From: Rhodocyclaceae bacterium
Lineage (GTDB): Bacteria > Pseudomonadota > Gammaproteobacteria > Burkholderiales > Rhodocyclaceae
Direction of reading: 5' to 3'
Length of the DNA stretch: 64,000 nucleotides
Assembly (NCBI GenBank): GCA_018262775.1
Contig: JADFDU010000022.1
Location: forward strand, 1 to 64,000
Of the stretch, positions 16,691 to 26,566 are shown piece by piece. Both the position numbers and the translations under genes were made by a program. The stretch's first letter is position 1; each line of letters starts with the position of its first letter. A model generated the notes under the pieces. It was not told the origin of the DNA. It saw only the letters and a program-made list of their open reading frames with translations, and made no database searches.

Positions 16691-17040
16691 TTCAGCTTCT
16701 TGGCGTAGGCGTCGGCATCGAAGCCGATGAGCAGCGTCCTGCCGGAGGCAACGATCGGCCGCTTGATCATGCTGGGGTTTTCCAGCATCAGCGCGAAGAC
16801 CTTCTTTTCGCTGAGGTCGGCCTGCTTCTCCGCGGGCAGCTTGCGGAAGCTCGGGCCGCGGGTGTTGATGAGCTTTTCCCAGCCGGCCTGCGCCGCCCAT
16901 TTCTCCAACAGCGCCGCATCGGGTGCGACTTTCTTGTAGTCGTGGAAGGCATAGGCGATGCCGTGGCCGTCGAGCCAGGCGAAGGCCTTCTTCATGGTGT
17001 CGCAGTTTTTGATGCCGTAGATCGTGAGCATGGGCGTCAT
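16687..17040 (-). CDS. ArsC/Spx-like (YffB-type) thioredoxin-fold protein
   Basis: The 117-aa protein has the arsenate-reductase-like fold: LTIYGIKNCDTMKKAFAWL at the start and NPSMIKRPIV near the end. Only the single cysteine C13 of the NCDTMKK motif is present, as in YffB/Spx-type proteins, so true arsenate reduction is unlikely to be its main job. A second possible ATG lies three codons in. It overlaps hslO, a redox chaperone, by 4 bp, which makes a stress-related role plausible. Confidence 0.88.
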   Translation of the reverse strand: MTPMLTIYGIKNCDTMKKAFAWLDGHGIAYAFHDYKKVAPDAALLEKWAAQAGWEKLINTRGPSFRKLPAEKQADLSEKKVFALMLENPSMIKRPIVASGRTLLIGFDADAYAKKLK

Positions 17041-17068
17041 TCTAGTGCCCGCTTCTGTTTCTGGGGTG

Positions 17069-17824
17069 CTAAAGCGCGAGCATGCCTTCGGGACAACTTT
17101 GCCAGTGCGCCAGGCGCGCCAGCGTCGGTAGCAGGTTGAGTCCGGTTTGCTTCTTCAGCGCCAGCGCCAGCGTCTTCAACTCAGGCAACGGCGTGCGCAC
17201 CGGTTCGCCTGCGGCGGCGAAGGCAATGACATTGCCGTGGTCGCAGGAGGGAAATACCAATGCGCGCCCATCGAAGGCGCGTTTGATGCGCTCGGCGCTG
17301 CTCTTGACGCCGCGATTGCGACCGAGCAGGTTCACCGACAGCAGTCCGACGTCGCTCAGATGGGCGTGGCAGGCGCGGTAGAAGGGCAGGGTGTCGAGTG
17401 CGCCGGCGCGGGCGTCGGCATCGAAGCCGTCGACGAGGATCAGGTCGAAGGTTCGGTCGCTGTCGGCGAGCCACGCAACGCCGTCGGCGATTTCGATCCT
17501 CAGGCGCTGCGGGTCGTCCGGCAGCTTGAAGAATTGCCGTGCCGCCGTCACTACCGCCGGTTCGATTTCCACCACCGTGAGTTTCGCTTGCGGCCGATGG
17601 CGGTAGAGAAACTTTGCCAGCGAGGCGGCGCCCAGGCCGATGAGCAGCACGCTGCGCGGCCACTGCGGCTCCGGCCGCAGCAGCAGGGCCGTCATCATCT
17701 CGCGCGTGTAGTCGAGTTCCAGCGTCCACGGCCGCGCGATGCGCATGGCACCCTGGATCCACTCCGAGCCGAAGTGCAGGTAACGCACGCCGGCGGCTTC
17801 GCTGATGTCGATGGGGTGTGACAT
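17069..17824 (-). CDS. Spermidine/polyamine synthase-like methyltransferase-fold protein
   Basis: The 251-aa protein has a spermidine-synthase fold: VLLIGLGAASLAKFLYRHRP as the nucleotide-binding motif, LTVVEIEPAVVTAARQFF, and DLILVDGFDADA where the catalytic acidic residue sits. It lacks the full N-terminal beta-sheet domain of SpeE, as do many stand-alone proteins annotated as polyamine aminopropyltransferase-like. The start is the ATG at 17824 (MSHPIDISEA). A complete intergenic copy of the dispersed motif lies 63 bp upstream. Confidence 0.8.
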   Translation of the reverse strand: MSHPIDISEAAGVRYLHFGSEWIQGAMRIARPWTLELDYTREMMTALLLRPEPQWPRSVLLIGLGAASLAKFLYRHRPQAKLTVVEIEPAVVTAARQFFKLPDDPQRLRIEIADGVAWLADSDRTFDLILVDGFDADARAGALDTLPFYRACHAHLSDVGLLSVNLLGRNRGVKSSAERIKRAFDGRALVFPSCDHGNVIAFAAAGEPVRTPLPELKTLALALKKQTGLNLLPTLARLAHWQSCPEGMLAL

Positions 17825-17886
17825 GGGACGGCAAGCGTATGAAAGCCGCGCACTATGCGCAAATGCGCGGAGAAAGGCAAGCACGC

Positions 17887-17911
17887 CGCCGTATTGCGGC
17901 GACTGACTTTC
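17887..17911 (+). repeat. Dispersed bipartite motif, copy 4 (intergenic)
   Basis: CGCCGT, nine bases, ACTGACTTTC. The left part forms a CGCCG/CGGCG stem. It lies between the spermidine-synthase-like gene and cnoX, opposite to their direction. Confidence 0.88.
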
Positions 17912-17941
17912 GGGCTAGCACCCCGAACCCAAGTACGGCTA

Positions 17942-18802
17942 CTAGCGATTGAGGATACGGGACAGTTCGCCGCGAAAGCCGCGCACCAGTTCGCTGTCGG
18001 AGCCGAGCAGATTGAAAATCTGCAGCATGGTCTTGCGGCCGATGTCCTCGCCGAAGGTGCGGTCGCGGCGCACGATTTCCATCAGGTGCTCGAGGGCGCC
18101 CGCGTAGTCCTGCTGCACGGCCAGCAGGTTCGCCAGCGCCAGCCGGGCTTCGAGGTCGGCGGGATCGGCGTCGAGGCGCGCGCGCAGCGCCGCCGCGTCG
18201 GCGCCGGCGGGCGCGCCCTGTGCCAGGGCGAGGCGCGCGGCGAGGGCGTCGATGCGGCTGCGGTCCTTGGCGCTGTCGGCGATTTCGTCGAGTAGGCGCT
18301 GTGCCTCGGCAAGGTCGCCAGCATCGAGCAGGACGTCGACGAGATCCAGGCGCGCCTGTTCGTGTTTCGGGTCGAGGCGAATGGCCTGCAGCAGCAGCTT
18401 GCGCGTGGCGTCGGCCTCGCCGCGGGCGCGTGCCGCTTGCGCTTCCAGCCGCAGCGGTTCGGCCGGCGACGGCAGTAGGGCGTCGATGAACTCGCGCACG
18501 GCGGATTCCGGCAGGGCGCCGGTGAATTCATTGACCATCTTGCCGCCGGCGAAAGCCTTCACGTTGGGGATGCCGCGTACGCCGAACTGGCCGGCCAGCG
18601 CCTGGTTCTCGTCGGAATTCACCTTGGCCAGGCGGAAGCGTCCCTGGTATTCGGCAGCCAGTTTTTCCAGGATCGGGCCGAGGCTGCGGCAGGGGCCGCA
18701 CCACGGCGCCCAGAAATCGACGAGGACGGGCACGCGCTGCGAGGCCTCGATGACTTCCTGCATGAAGTTGCTTTCCGAGACGTCGATGGTATGGGGTGTC
18801 AT
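17942..18802 (-). CDS. cnoX: CnoX/YbbN-type thioredoxin-TPR co-chaperone
   Basis: The 286-aa protein joins a thioredoxin domain (1-110, active site WCGPC with C35 and C38) to a C-terminal TPR-like region (about 115-286, with repeated ALAG/LDxxDLEARL helices). CnoX proteins protect folding clients from over-oxidation and hand them to GroEL. The intact CxxC suggests a redox-active version, unlike E. coli YbbN. It starts one base after the stop of the caspase-like gene, so the two are probably one transcript. Confidence 0.92.
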   Translation of the reverse strand: MTPHTIDVSESNFMQEVIEASQRVPVLVDFWAPWCGPCRSLGPILEKLAAEYQGRFRLAKVNSDENQALAGQFGVRGIPNVKAFAGGKMVNEFTGALPESAVREFIDALLPSPAEPLRLEAQAARARGEADATRKLLLQAIRLDPKHEQARLDLVDVLLDAGDLAEAQRLLDEIADSAKDRSRIDALAARLALAQGAPAGADAAALRARLDADPADLEARLALANLLAVQQDYAGALEHLMEIVRRDRTFGEDIGRKTMLQIFNLLGSDSELVRGFRGELSRILNR

Positions 18803-18803
18803 G

Positions 18804-20582
18804 TCAGAGTCCGATGGCTTGCTGCCGCAGGGAAACGAGTTCATGTCGCTCGGTGTTGGTGAATTGCCCGCGGCTGCTGCGGGTGGTCCATTCGCGCCTG
18901 ATCGGGAAAATCAGTCCCGGCACCAGCCAGATATTCATTTCAAGGCGTGCGCCGTACGTCGTGTTCCAGCCCTGCGCCTCCAGCTTGAATGCGTCGAATT
19001 CTCCTGCGGAGACGTGGATCCTTTCGCGGCGCACGATATGGATGTCATAGAATGCGTTCGTGGATTGCCCATTGACCTTCCTGACGAAGGCGGCCCGCCA
19101 TTTCTTGCCAACCTGAATCTCCGCCGGGGAAAACTGCACCGGCACGTCGTACTCGATATTGTTGGTCTTGAGGGCGTTCCCCATCAGGTCGGTCACCGTG
19201 GAACCCTGGTTGAATTCAACCCGGTCGGCTTCCACATCGACGCGCGTGACGCGTGAGGAGTAAATGCGCTTCTCGACATCGGTGAGGATGTCCGTCTCCC
19301 GCAGCGTCGCTTCGTCGCCTACCGTGTAGATGCGCCCGAGCGGATAGCGGCCGGCGGAAAAGGGATTGACCGAGGCGACCATCAGCTGCGGCGCGCCGCT
19401 GCCGGGCCGGATGTCGATTGCCGCACCGGCCGGCTTTGCCGCCGGCGCGGCGGCAGAGACGATGGGATCGGCCTCCCACTTCTTCCTCGTATTGCCATTC
19501 GGATCTCTATAGGTGCTTCCCTTGGGCAGCGCGTCATATTCCGCTTCGTTGCGGATTGTCGGCACGGGTCTGCTGTCCGGTTCCGCCGCGATTGCCGTGG
19601 CCGGCCTGGACGCAGCAAGGGTAACAGTCGCCTTTCCCGTATCCGCCAGCAGGTGCGAAAGTCGCATCTGGGCAATCTCGGCAAAGCGGCCGTTGGGAAA
19701 GTCGTGCAGATAGGCTACCCAGTCCTCAGTCTTGCGCGAGGCCTTGATCCGGGTCCAGGTCTCGATATCCGCTTCGAGTTCCTTTTCCAGTTCGGCATCG
19801 CTGAGTTTTTTCTGGCCTTCCCTGAAGAGAAAGACATCGGTTTCGAGCGAGGTCGTCTCCCAGGGAATCTGGGCGCCGCGCGAAGCCAGGCGCACGTTCA
19901 GGCGCACGCGCTTCAGGGCGTCCTCGAGGCGGGTGCCGCGCTGGGAGAGTTCGCGCACCAGGTTCTCGGTGTACAGGCCGTTCTTGCCTTGGCCGTCGGA
20001 GGCGACGTTGCCGGGCGAGGTGGCGTAGGCGATCAGGCTACCGACCGGCGCGTCGAACTGCGAGAGGCCTTTCTGTTCCGGCTTGTAGGCGTTGCCGAAA
20101 GGGTCGTTGCGGCAGGCGTCGAGGATGATGATAAAGGTCTTGTCTTTGGCCGCGCCGAGTTGGCCCAGCAACAGGCCGAGGTCGATGCAGCGCTGCTTGA
20201 CCTGAGCGGCCGTCTCCACCACCGCATCGACGGGCAGCAAAAAATTGCGCCAATCGAGCTGGACGCCGTGGCCGGCGTAATAGAAAACCACCTGGCGGGT
20301 TTCCGGCCGCTTTACGGCAGAGCCAAAACGATCAATGGCCGCCAGCATGTCGCTGCGGCTGGCGTCGAGGCGCGAATCGACCGTAAACCCGGCTTGGCCG
20401 AACAGGCTCGCCATGGCGCGGGCGTCGTTGACGGGGTTAATCAGCGGGGTGCCGCGATAGGCGCTGTTGCCGATCACCAGCGCTATGCGTGCGGGATCGC
20501 TTTCCGTTGCCCAAGCGCGTCTCAGGGCCAGGGCGGGCGGTATTGATGCCAGGGTTTGGAGAAAGTGACGTCGTGTTGTCAT
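18804..20582 (-). CDS. Tat-exported caspase-family (peptidase C14-like) protein
   Basis: The 592-aa protein starts with a twin-arginine-type signal ([19 protein letters not shown]). A caspase/metacaspase p20 domain follows at about 30-250. The catalytic dyad is visible as H105 in YYAGHG and C157 in ILDACRND. The C-terminal 300 residues form a separate beta-rich region of no family I recognise. Bacterial caspase-like proteins cleave after basic or acidic residues and have mostly unknown targets. The Tat-like signal predicts action outside the cytoplasm. The start at 20582 places the signal at the N-terminus. Confidence 0.88.
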   Translation of the reverse strand: MTTRRHFLQTLASIPPALALRRAWATESDPARIALVIGNSAYRGTPLINPVNDARAMASLFGQAGFTVDSRLDASRSDMLAAIDRFGSAVKRPETRQVVFYYAGHGVQLDWRNFLLPVDAVVETAAQVKQRCIDLGLLLGQLGAAKDKTFIIILDACRNDPFGNAYKPEQKGLSQFDAPVGSLIAYATSPGNVASDGQGKNGLYTENLVRELSQRGTRLEDALKRVRLNVRLASRGAQIPWETTSLETDVFLFREGQKKLSDAELEKELEADIETWTRIKASRKTEDWVAYLHDFPNGRFAEIAQMRLSHLLADTGKATVTLAASRPATAIAAEPDSRPVPTIRNEAEYDALPKGSTYRDPNGNTRKKWEADPIVSAAAPAAKPAGAAIDIRPGSGAPQLMVASVNPFSAGRYPLGRIYTVGDEATLRETDILTDVEKRIYSSRVTRVDVEADRVEFNQGSTVTDLMGNALKTNNIEYDVPVQFSPAEIQVGKKWRAAFVRKVNGQSTNAFYDIHIVRRERIHVSAGEFDAFKLEAQGWNTTYGARLEMNIWLVPGLIFPIRREWTTRSSRGQFTNTERHELVSLRQQAIGL

Positions 20583-20693
20583 GCCATGCTTTTCAGGGAT
20601 AACCAAGCGGATCATTGTCCGATAAATAATGCCGGGGTGGCAATCTTCCTGGAAGGCATTTCCGCAACGATGTGGCACGGGAATCTGAGCGGG

Positions 20694-20699
20694 TATAAT
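20694..20699 (+). promoter_or_regulatory. -10 element of purL promoter
   Basis: A perfect TATAAT lies 31 bp before the purL ATG in the divergent gap with the caspase-like gene. No good -35 box was found 17 bp upstream, so an activator or a weak -35 is implied. Confidence 0.55.
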
Positions 20700-20729
20700 T
20701 GCGCTTTACGGTGCCTCCTTCCTCCCGTC

Positions 20730-23700
20730 ATGCCCGAAGTCCTCAAGCTGCGCGGCGCCGCCGCCTTCTCCGCCAACCGCCTTGCCCGCCTCACCCAGAA
20801 CGTCCAGTCCATCCTGCCCAAGCTCAAGGCCCTTGCCGCCGAGCACTGGTACTTCGTCGAACTGAAGGCGCCGCTGGCCGCGGCCGACCTCGAGCGGTTG
20901 AAGGACCTGCTGGGGGCGCATCCGACGAGCCGGACGCCGGCCGGCATATTGCGGCTGGTGACGCCGCGCCTGGGCACCATTTCACCGTGGTCGTCGAAGG
21001 CCACGGAGATCGCCCGCCAGTGCGGCTTCGACGACGTGGTGCGCGTCGAGCGCGGCACCGCTTTCCATATCGACACGAAAGGCGACCTTGCTGTCGCGCT
21101 GCCCTGCCTCCACGACCGCATGACCGAATCGGTGCTCGCTGCGGTCGATGCTGCAGAAGCCCTCTTCCGCCACTATGCGCCGCAGCCGCTGGCGAAGGTG
21201 GACGTCGTCGGCCAGGGCCGTGCCGCGCTGCTGCAGGCCAACGGCGAGATGGGCCTGGCGTTGTCCGATGACGAGATCGACTACCTGGTCGACGCCTTCA
21301 AGAAAGCCGGGCGCAACCCGACTGACGTCGAGCTGATGATGTTCGCCCAGGCCAACTCCGAACACTGTCGCCACAAGATATTCAACGCCGACTGGGTCAT
21401 CGACGGCGCGAAGCAGCCCCACACGCTCTTCGGCATGATCCGCGAGTCGCACAAAGTCAGCCCCCAGGGGACGGTGGTGGCGTATTCCGACAACGCCGCC
21501 GTGCTCGAAGGTGCGGTGGCGAAGCGCTTCCAGCCCGGTGTCGACGGCGCCTATGCCTATACCGAGGAACTGACGCACTATCTCGCCAAGGTCGAGACGC
21601 ACAACCATCCGACGGCCATCTCGCCCTTTCCCGGCGCGGCCACCGGTTCGGGCGGCGAGATCCGCGACGAGGGCGCCACCGGCCGCGGCTCCAAGCCGAA
21701 GGCCGGGCTGTGCGGCTTCTCCGTGTCTAACCTGAACATCCCCGGCTACGTGCAGCCGTGGGAGCAGGAGGTGACGCAACTGAGCGGCAAGCCCGATCGC
21801 ATTGCCTCGGCGCTGGACATCATGATCGAGGGCCCGATCGGCGCGGCGGCCTTCAACAACGAATTCGGCCGGCCCAACCTCGCCGGCTATTTCCGCACCT
21901 TCGAGCAGGAGGTGGCGGGCGAGGTGCGCGGCTACCACAAGCCGATCATGATCGCCGGCGGCGTCGGCAACATCGCCGCGCGCGATGCGCACAAGATCGC
22001 GTTCAAGGCCGGCGCGCTGCTCATTCAGCTCGGCGGCCCCGGCATGCTGATCGGCCTCGGCGGCGGCGCGGCCTCGTCGATGACCACCGGCACCAATACC
22101 GCCGACCTCGATTTCGCCTCGGTGCAGCGCGGCAACCCGGAGATCCAGCGGCGTGCGCAGGAAGTCATCGACCGCTGTTGGCAGATGGGAGAGAACAACC
22201 CGATCCTCTCCATCCACGACGTCGGCGCCGGCGGCCTCTCCAACGCCCTGCCGGAACTGGCGTACGGCGCCGGCTGCGGTGCGCGCTTCGAGCTGCGCCG
22301 CGTGCAGACGGAAGAGCCGGGCATGTCGCCACGCGAGATCTGGTGCAACGAGGCGCAGGAGCGCTACGTGCTGGCGATTGCCGCCGACCGCCTCGAAGAA
22401 TTCCGCACCCTCTGCGAGCGCGAGCGCTGCCCCTTCGCCGTGCTCGGCGAAGCGACGGCGGACGGACAGCTCGTGGTGAGCGACAGCCACTTCGGCAACA
22501 ACGCGGTCGACATGGACATGGAAGTGCTGCTCGGCAAGCCGCCGCGCATGACGCGCGACGTCGTTCGCAAGCAGCGCCACCTGCCGCCCTTCGACGCCGC
22601 CGCCCTCGACCTCAAGGAGGCCGCCTACCGCGTACTGCGCATGCCGAGCGTCGCCTCGAAGAATTTCCTCATCACCATCGGCGACCGCAGCGTCGGCAGC
22701 ATGACCGCGCGCGACCAGATGGTGGGGCCGTGGCAGGTGCCGGTGGCGGATTGTGCTGTCACCACGCTGTCCTACCAGGGCACGCTGGGCGAGGCCTTCG
22801 CCATGGGCGAAAAGACGCCGCTGGCGCTCATCGACGCGCCGGCTTCGGGGCGCATGGCGGTGGCCGAGGCGGTGACCAACCTCGCCGCGGCAATGATCGG
22901 CGACATCGGCAAGATCAAGCTGTCCGCCAACTGGATGGCCGCGGCCGGCCATCCGGGCGAGGACGCCGCGCTGTTCGACACCGTCAAGGCCGTCGGCCTG
23001 GAATTCTGCCCCCAGCTTGGCATCAGCATTCCCGTCGGCAAGGATTCGCTCTCCATGAAGACGTCCTGGGAAGAGGCCGGCGCGAAAAAGCAGGTGACCG
23101 CGCCGCTCTCGCTCATCATCTCCGCCTTCGCCGTCTGCTCGGACGTGCGCCGCACATTGACGCCGCAGCTGCGCACCGATGCCGGCGACTCCGACCTCCT
23201 GCTGGTGGATCTAGGTCAGGGCAAGCACCGCCTCGGCGGTTCCGCCTTCGCCCAGGCGTACAACGCGGTCGGCGGGCACGCGCCGGATACCGATGCCGCC
23301 TTGTTGCGCGGCTTCTTTGCAGCCATCCAGGAACTCAATGCGGCAAATCTGCTGCTCGCCTACCACGACCGCTCCGACGGCGGCTTCTTCGCCGCCGCCT
23401 GCGAGATGGCCTTCGCCGGCCATTGTGGTGTCTCGCTCAACCTCGACACGCTGTGTTTCGACCCGCTCATGAACGACGCCGACGGCCTGGAGCGCAAGCC
23501 GGAGCTGGTCGATGGCCGCTATCGCGACCGCCTCATGGGCGCGTTGTTTACGGAGGAACTCGGCGCGCTGCTGCAGATTCGCCGCGACGACCGCGCCCAG
23601 GTCATGCAGGTGCTGCGCACGCACGGCCTCGCCACCTGCAGCCATGCGGTCGGCGAACTCAATAGCAACGACGAGATCCGCGTCTGGCGCAACGCCAGGC

Positions 23701-24662
23701 CGCTGCTCAAGGAGAAGCGCGTCGACCTGCAGCGCGCCTGGACGGAAACCAGCTACCAGATCGCCCGCCTGCGCGACGACGCACAATGCGCGCAGGAGGA
23801 GTTCGATTCATTGCTCGACGTGACCGATCCCGGCGTGTCGGCGCAACTGACTTTCGATCCGGCCGAGGACATTGGCGCGCCGATGATCGCCACGGGCGCA
23901 CGGCCGAGGATTGCCATTCTCAGGGAGCAGGGTGTCAACGGCCAGGTGGAAATGGCCGCCGCCTTCGACCGCGCCGGCTTCACCGCGGTCGACGTGCACA
24001 TGAGCGACCTGCAATCGCGCCGTGTCGCGCTGACTGACTTTCACGGCCTGGTGACCTGCGGTGGTTTCTCCTACGGCGACGTGCTCGGCGCAGGGCAGGG
24101 CTGGGCGAAGTCGATCCTTTTCAACGATCCATTGCGCGCAGAATTCGAAGCCTTTTTCAAGCGCACCGACACTTTTGCGCTGGGCGTGTGCAACGGCTGC
24201 CAGATGATGAGCCACCTGACGGAAATCATTCCCGGCGCCAGCCACTGGCCGCGCTTCGCACGCAACCGCAGCGAGCAGTTCGAGGCGCGCTTCGTCATGG
24301 TGGAGATTCCGCAGAATCCGTCGCTGTTCCTCGACGGCATGGTTGGCAGCCGCCTGCCCATCGTCGTCTCGCATGGAGAAGGGCGCGCCGATTTCACCGC
24401 CCAGGGCAAGCAGGATCAGGCGGTCGTCGCATTGCGCTACGTCGACAACCACGGCCGTGTGGCGACTACCTATCCCTACAACCCGAACGGCTCGCCCGAC
24501 GGCATCGCCGGCCTCACTACCGCCGAGGGCCGCTTCACCATCATGATGCCGCACCCCGAACGCATCTTCCGCACGCTGCAGATGTCGTGGCATCCCGATA
24601 CATGGGGTGAGGATGGGCCTTGGCTCAGGATGTTCCGCAACGCCCGCAAGTGGCTGGGATAG
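20730..24662 (+). CDS. purL: Phosphoribosylformylglycinamidine synthase, large fused form
   Basis: The 1310-aa enzyme catalyses the fourth step of purine synthesis (FGAR plus glutamine to FGAM). The order is typical: an N-terminal PurS-like domain, two AIRS-type synthase halves ([27 protein letters not shown]; later [15 protein letters not shown]) and a C-terminal glutaminase with the nucleophile C1154 in [10 protein letters not shown] and the HPERIF end. The start at 20730 ([14 protein letters not shown]) fits the family. It carries three copies of the dispersed motif, one of them antisense. Confidence 0.98.
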   Translation: MPEVLKLRGAAAFSANRLARLTQNVQSILPKLKALAAEHWYFVELKAPLAAADLERLKDLLGAHPTSRTPAGILRLVTPRLGTISPWSSKATEIARQCGFDDVVRVERGTAFHIDTKGDLAVALPCLHDRMTESVLAAVDAAEALFRHYAPQPLAKVDVVGQGRAALLQANGEMGLALSDDEIDYLVDAFKKAGRNPTDVELMMFAQANSEHCRHKIFNADWVIDGAKQPHTLFGMIRESHKVSPQGTVVAYSDNAAVLEGAVAKRFQPGVDGAYAYTEELTHYLAKVETHNHPTAISPFPGAATGSGGEIRDEGATGRGSKPKAGLCGFSVSNLNIPGYVQPWEQEVTQLSGKPDRIASALDIMIEGPIGAAAFNNEFGRPNLAGYFRTFEQEVAGEVRGYHKPIMIAGGVGNIAARDAHKIAFKAGALLIQLGGPGMLIGLGGGAASSMTTGTNTADLDFASVQRGNPEIQRRAQEVIDRCWQMGENNPILSIHDVGAGGLSNALPELAYGAGCGARFELRRVQTEEPGMSPREIWCNEAQERYVLAIAADRLEEFRTLCERERCPFAVLGEATADGQLVVSDSHFGNNAVDMDMEVLLGKPPRMTRDVVRKQRHLPPFDAAALDLKEAAYRVLRMPSVASKNFLITIGDRSVGSMTARDQMVGPWQVPVADCAVTTLSYQGTLGEAFAMGEKTPLALIDAPASGRMAVAEAVTNLAAAMIGDIGKIKLSANWMAAAGHPGEDAALFDTVKAVGLEFCPQLGISIPVGKDSLSMKTSWEEAGAKKQVTAPLSLIISAFAVCSDVRRTLTPQLRTDAGDSDLLLVDLGQGKHRLGGSAFAQAYNAVGGHAPDTDAALLRGFFAAIQELNAANLLLAYHDRSDGGFFAAACEMAFAGHCGVSLNLDTLCFDPLMNDADGLERKPELVDGRYRDRLMGALFTEELGALLQIRRDDRAQVMQVLRTHGLATCSHAVGELNSNDEIRVWRNARPLLKEKRVDLQRAWTETSYQIARLRDDAQCAQEEFDSLLDVTDPGVSAQLTFDPAEDIGAPMIATGARPRIAILREQGVNGQVEMAAAFDRAGFTAVDVHMSDLQSRRVALTDFHGLVTCGGFSYGDVLGAGQGWAKSILFNDPLRAEFEAFFKRTDTFALGVCNGCQMMSHLTEIIPGASHWPRFARNRSEQFEARFVMVEIPQNPSLFLDGMVGSRLPIVVSHGEGRADFTAQGKQDQAVVALRYVDNHGRVATTYPYNPNGSPDGIAGLTTAEGRFTIMMPHPERIFRTLQMSWHPDTWGEDGPWLRMFRNARKWLG
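21452..21476 (-). repeat. Dispersed bipartite motif, copy 5 (antisense in purL)
   Basis: On the minus strand: CACCGT, nine bases, GCTGACTTTG. It is the weakest tail match and the only copy inside a gene that reads against the coding sense (within HKVSPQGT). Confidence 0.6.
23831..23855 (+). repeat. Dispersed bipartite motif, copy 6 (purL)
   Basis: CGGCGT, nine bases, ACTGACTTTC, coding sense, within [11 protein letters not shown] near the start of the glutaminase domain. Confidence 0.85.
24018..24042 (+). repeat. Dispersed bipartite motif, copy 7 (purL)
   Basis: CGCCGT, nine bases, ACTGACTTTC, only 163 bp after copy 6. It is in a different reading frame from the other coding copies, giving L-T-D-F rather than L-T-F. 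Confidence 0.88.
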
Positions 24663-24668
24663 AGCGGC

Positions 24669-25175
24669 TCAGAACTTTCCGTCGTCGAGCCTGAAGGGCA
24701 GTTCGCGCGTGACCTCGGCGAAGCCGAGGATGCGCTTGCCTTTGTGGTCTTTCATGAAGTCCTCGGCATCCGCCCGCGAGGCGAGCGGCACCAGCTCGTG
24801 GCCCATCGGGCCGAGTACGTCGGAGCCGATGACAAAGATCGCCTTCTGCGCATCGATGCGGGCGAGGGAGTAGTAGTCCGTCACCTGGAGGGCGGCGACG
24901 TCCTCGCGGCGGTGGCCGGGCGCGTATTTTTCCAGGTCATGCAGGTACTTGAAGAGATCCTTGGCACCATCGAAGAAATGCGCGTGGCCGTCCTTGTACT
25001 GCACGACGGCCACCCAGTTCGGGTACTTCGACACCAGCATGCCACACACCGGGCAGAGATCTTTCGGCCCTGGCTTCTGGACCGCCTGGGCGGCGGCGTT
25101 GAGGGAGAAAACCGCCACCCAGGCAGCCAGCGCCAAAACGGTCAGGAATCGCCTGGCGGCGCGGTGAACGCTCAT
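24669..25175 (-). CDS. NosL-family copper-binding accessory protein 1
   Basis: The 168-aa exported protein has a signal peptide (LTVLALAAWVAVFSLNAAAQ, about 11-30). The NosL-type metal motif CPVCGM (C41, C44, M46) is followed by a ferredoxin-like domain (WVAVVQYKDGHAHFFDGAKDLFKYL). NosL delivers copper to nitrous oxide reductase and related enzymes; no nosZ is in the window, so the client is unknown. The start at 25175 overlaps the stop of the second NosL-like gene, so the two form an operon. Confidence 0.88.
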   Translation of the reverse strand: MSVHRAARRFLTVLALAAWVAVFSLNAAAQAVQKPGPKDLCPVCGMLVSKYPNWVAVVQYKDGHAHFFDGAKDLFKYLHDLEKYAPGHRREDVAALQVTDYYSLARIDAQKAIFVIGSDVLGPMGHELVPLASRADAEDFMKDHKGKRILGFAEVTRELPFRLDDGKF

Positions 25176-25783
25176 CCCTGCTTCTGCTGCTCCATCATTT
25201 TGCGACGGCGTTCGGCGCGGTTCTTGCGAATCTGCGCAACATCGGTGGCCATGTCGAGATAGGACTGCTTGATCGCCTCGTTGAAGTCGCCGAATTCGCC
25301 GCCGTGCTTCTGACGGAACTGCTCGGCAACCTCCTTCGTAGCGAAGGAATGCTTGCTGCGCTTGGTCATGGCGTGCTTCAGGTCGGCGCCGATGAGGTAG
25401 GTCAGTTGCTCGACCGGCAGCAGCGGGCGCGGCTCCACGCTCGATCCGTAATCCGGTCCGAGGATGACCTTCGGCTCGCGGTCGATGTTTACGCCCAGGC
25501 TCAAGGCCAGGCAATGGATGGAGCAGACGCCGTCGACCAAGTCGTCGCCGTACTGCACCAGCATGCGCGTACGGTGGTGTTCCGTGCGATCCATGCCGCA
25601 GTAGGGGCACTTCGGGTACTTTGCCAGTTCGCCATCGAGCGGCTTGGCGTCGGCGGGTTTCTTCGGCGTGAATTGCGCCGGCGTACCGTCGGTGGGGCAG
25701 GACTGCTGGGCGCGGGCGGTCGTGGCGAGGCTCCCGGCCGCAGCGGCGGCGAGGGACAATTTCAGCATGTCGCGTCGTTTCAT
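25172..25783 (-). CDS. NosL-family protein 2 with twin-arginine signal
   Basis: The 203-aa protein has a Tat-like leader (MKRRDMLKLSLAAAAAG) rather than a lipobox. The CPYCGM metal motif (C59, C62, M64) is present, with extra cysteines in GVCSIHC and a highly charged C-terminal tail rich in K, R and Q. It is clearly related to, but not a duplicate of, the NosL-like gene it overlaps. A GGAGAATG Shine-Dalgarno sequence precedes the ATG. A palindromic operator candidate lies about 69 bp upstream of the start. Confidence 0.85.
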   Translation of the reverse strand: MKRRDMLKLSLAAAAAGSLATTARAQQSCPTDGTPAQFTPKKPADAKPLDGELAKYPKCPYCGMDRTEHHRTRMLVQYGDDLVDGVCSIHCLALSLGVNIDREPKVILGPDYGSSVEPRPLLPVEQLTYLIGADLKHAMTKRSKHSFATKEVAEQFRQKHGGEFGDFNEAIKQSYLDMATDVAQIRKNRAERRRKMMEQQKQG

Positions 25784-25791
25784 TTCATTCT

Positions 25792-25823
25792 CCTAATATG
25801 TGCTGTTGCAATGCAATATTAGG
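25792..25823. promoter_or_regulatory. Inverted repeat overlapping predicted -10 of nosL operon
   Basis: CCTAATAT (25792-25799) and ATATTAGG (25816-25823) are perfect inverted arms 16 bp apart. The distal arm contains the likely minus-strand -10 element TAATAT, so the repeat may be a repressor site or a leader hairpin. Confidence 0.45.
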
Positions 25824-25842
25824 CGTTACGAATGGAGTTGGC

Positions 25843-25860
25843 GTGCGGCATATCGTCGCA
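25843..25860. promoter_or_regulatory. Palindromic operator candidate A (TGCGRC-N5-GTCGCA)
   Basis: TGCGGC-ATATC-GTCGCA lies about 69 bp upstream of the Tat-NosL start. Its centre is about 33 bp from the predicted -10, near position -43. It matches 16 of 18 bases with the site at 34694-34711. The pattern recalls the GCGRC-N5-GNCGC sites of RegA/PrrA/RoxR-type redox response regulators; the regulator itself is inferred. Confidence 0.6.
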
Positions 25861-25864
25861 GATC

Positions 25865-26566
25865 CTAACCGACAAGTTTGTACATCACGGCGAAGTAGCG
25901 CAGGCCTTGCCACAGCGTCGACATGCCGAGCGCGATGACGAACAGCGCCGCGCCTTTCAGCAGCCAGCCGCGCAGGCGAGGGCCGAGCTTGCCGAAGAGC
26001 ACGGAGGCGGAGAGCATGGAAGGCAGGGTGCCGGCGCCGAAGGCGAGCATCAGCAGCATGCCTTCGGGCGGCGAGGGCGCGGTGGTGGCCTGCACGGCCA
26101 TCGCCATGGTCATCGAGCAGGGCATCAGGCCGTTGATGGCGCCGCCGATCAGCGCGCCGACGATCGGGCCTTTCTGCGCGGCGGTCATGAATTGTCTGCG
26201 CAGCCACGCCACGGGCGCGAAGCCCCAGGCATTGCGGATGGGCGAGACGCCCAGGAGGTCGAGGCCGAGCAGGATAACAATAACGCCGGCGACGATCTGC
26301 AGCACGCCCTGGGCGAGGCCGATGCGGCCGGTGGAGACGAGCACCGCGCCGATGAGGGCGGCGATCAGGCCGACGACGGCATACACGCCGATGCGGCCTG
26401 CGTGGTAGGTCAGGTAGGGCCACGGCCCGCGCGCCTGCAGCTTCATGAAGAAGGCCGACACGAGTCCGCCGCACATGCCCAGGCAGTGGCCGCTGCCGAG
26501 CAGCCCGGTCATGAAGGCCAGTGCGTAGGAGAACTCGACGATGGCCTGGTGGTGCGAATGGTCCAA
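25865..26566 (-). CDS. SafE/TauE-type membrane protein (copper-locus transporter)
   Basis: The 233-aa protein has about six membrane helices and the sulfite-exporter/SafE hallmark GHCLGMCGG (H27, C28, C32), with a second methionine-rich PCSMTMAMA in the middle. Proteins of this type recur in cytochrome oxidase and copper gene clusters, where they are suspected copper importers; no transport has been shown here. An N-terminal HSHH could bind metal. The start is a TTG directly after the copA stop codon. An ATG only at residue 19 would truncate helix 1. Confidence 0.8.
   Translation of the reverse strand: MDHSHHQAIVEFSYALAFMTGLLGSGHCLGMCGGLVSAFFMKLQARGPWPYLTYHAGRIGVYAVVGLIAALIGAVLVSTGRIGLAQGVLQIVAGVIVILLGLDLLGVSPIRNAWGFAPVAWLRRQFMTAAQKGPIVGALIGGAINGLMPCSMTMAMAVQATTAPSPPEGMLLMLAFGAGTLPSMLSASVLFGKLGPRLRGWLLKGAALFVIALGMSTLWQGLRYFAVMYKLVG

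Noticed and set aside
18901-18925. A possible further copy of the dispersed motif (GAAAATCAGTCCCGG)
   Set aside because: The tail has a mismatch in the core and no C[GA][CG]CGT hexamer lies at the required distance.
20982-22952. A 656-codon minus-strand open frame inside purL
   Set aside because: It is antisense to conserved PurL domains, with no recognisable motif.
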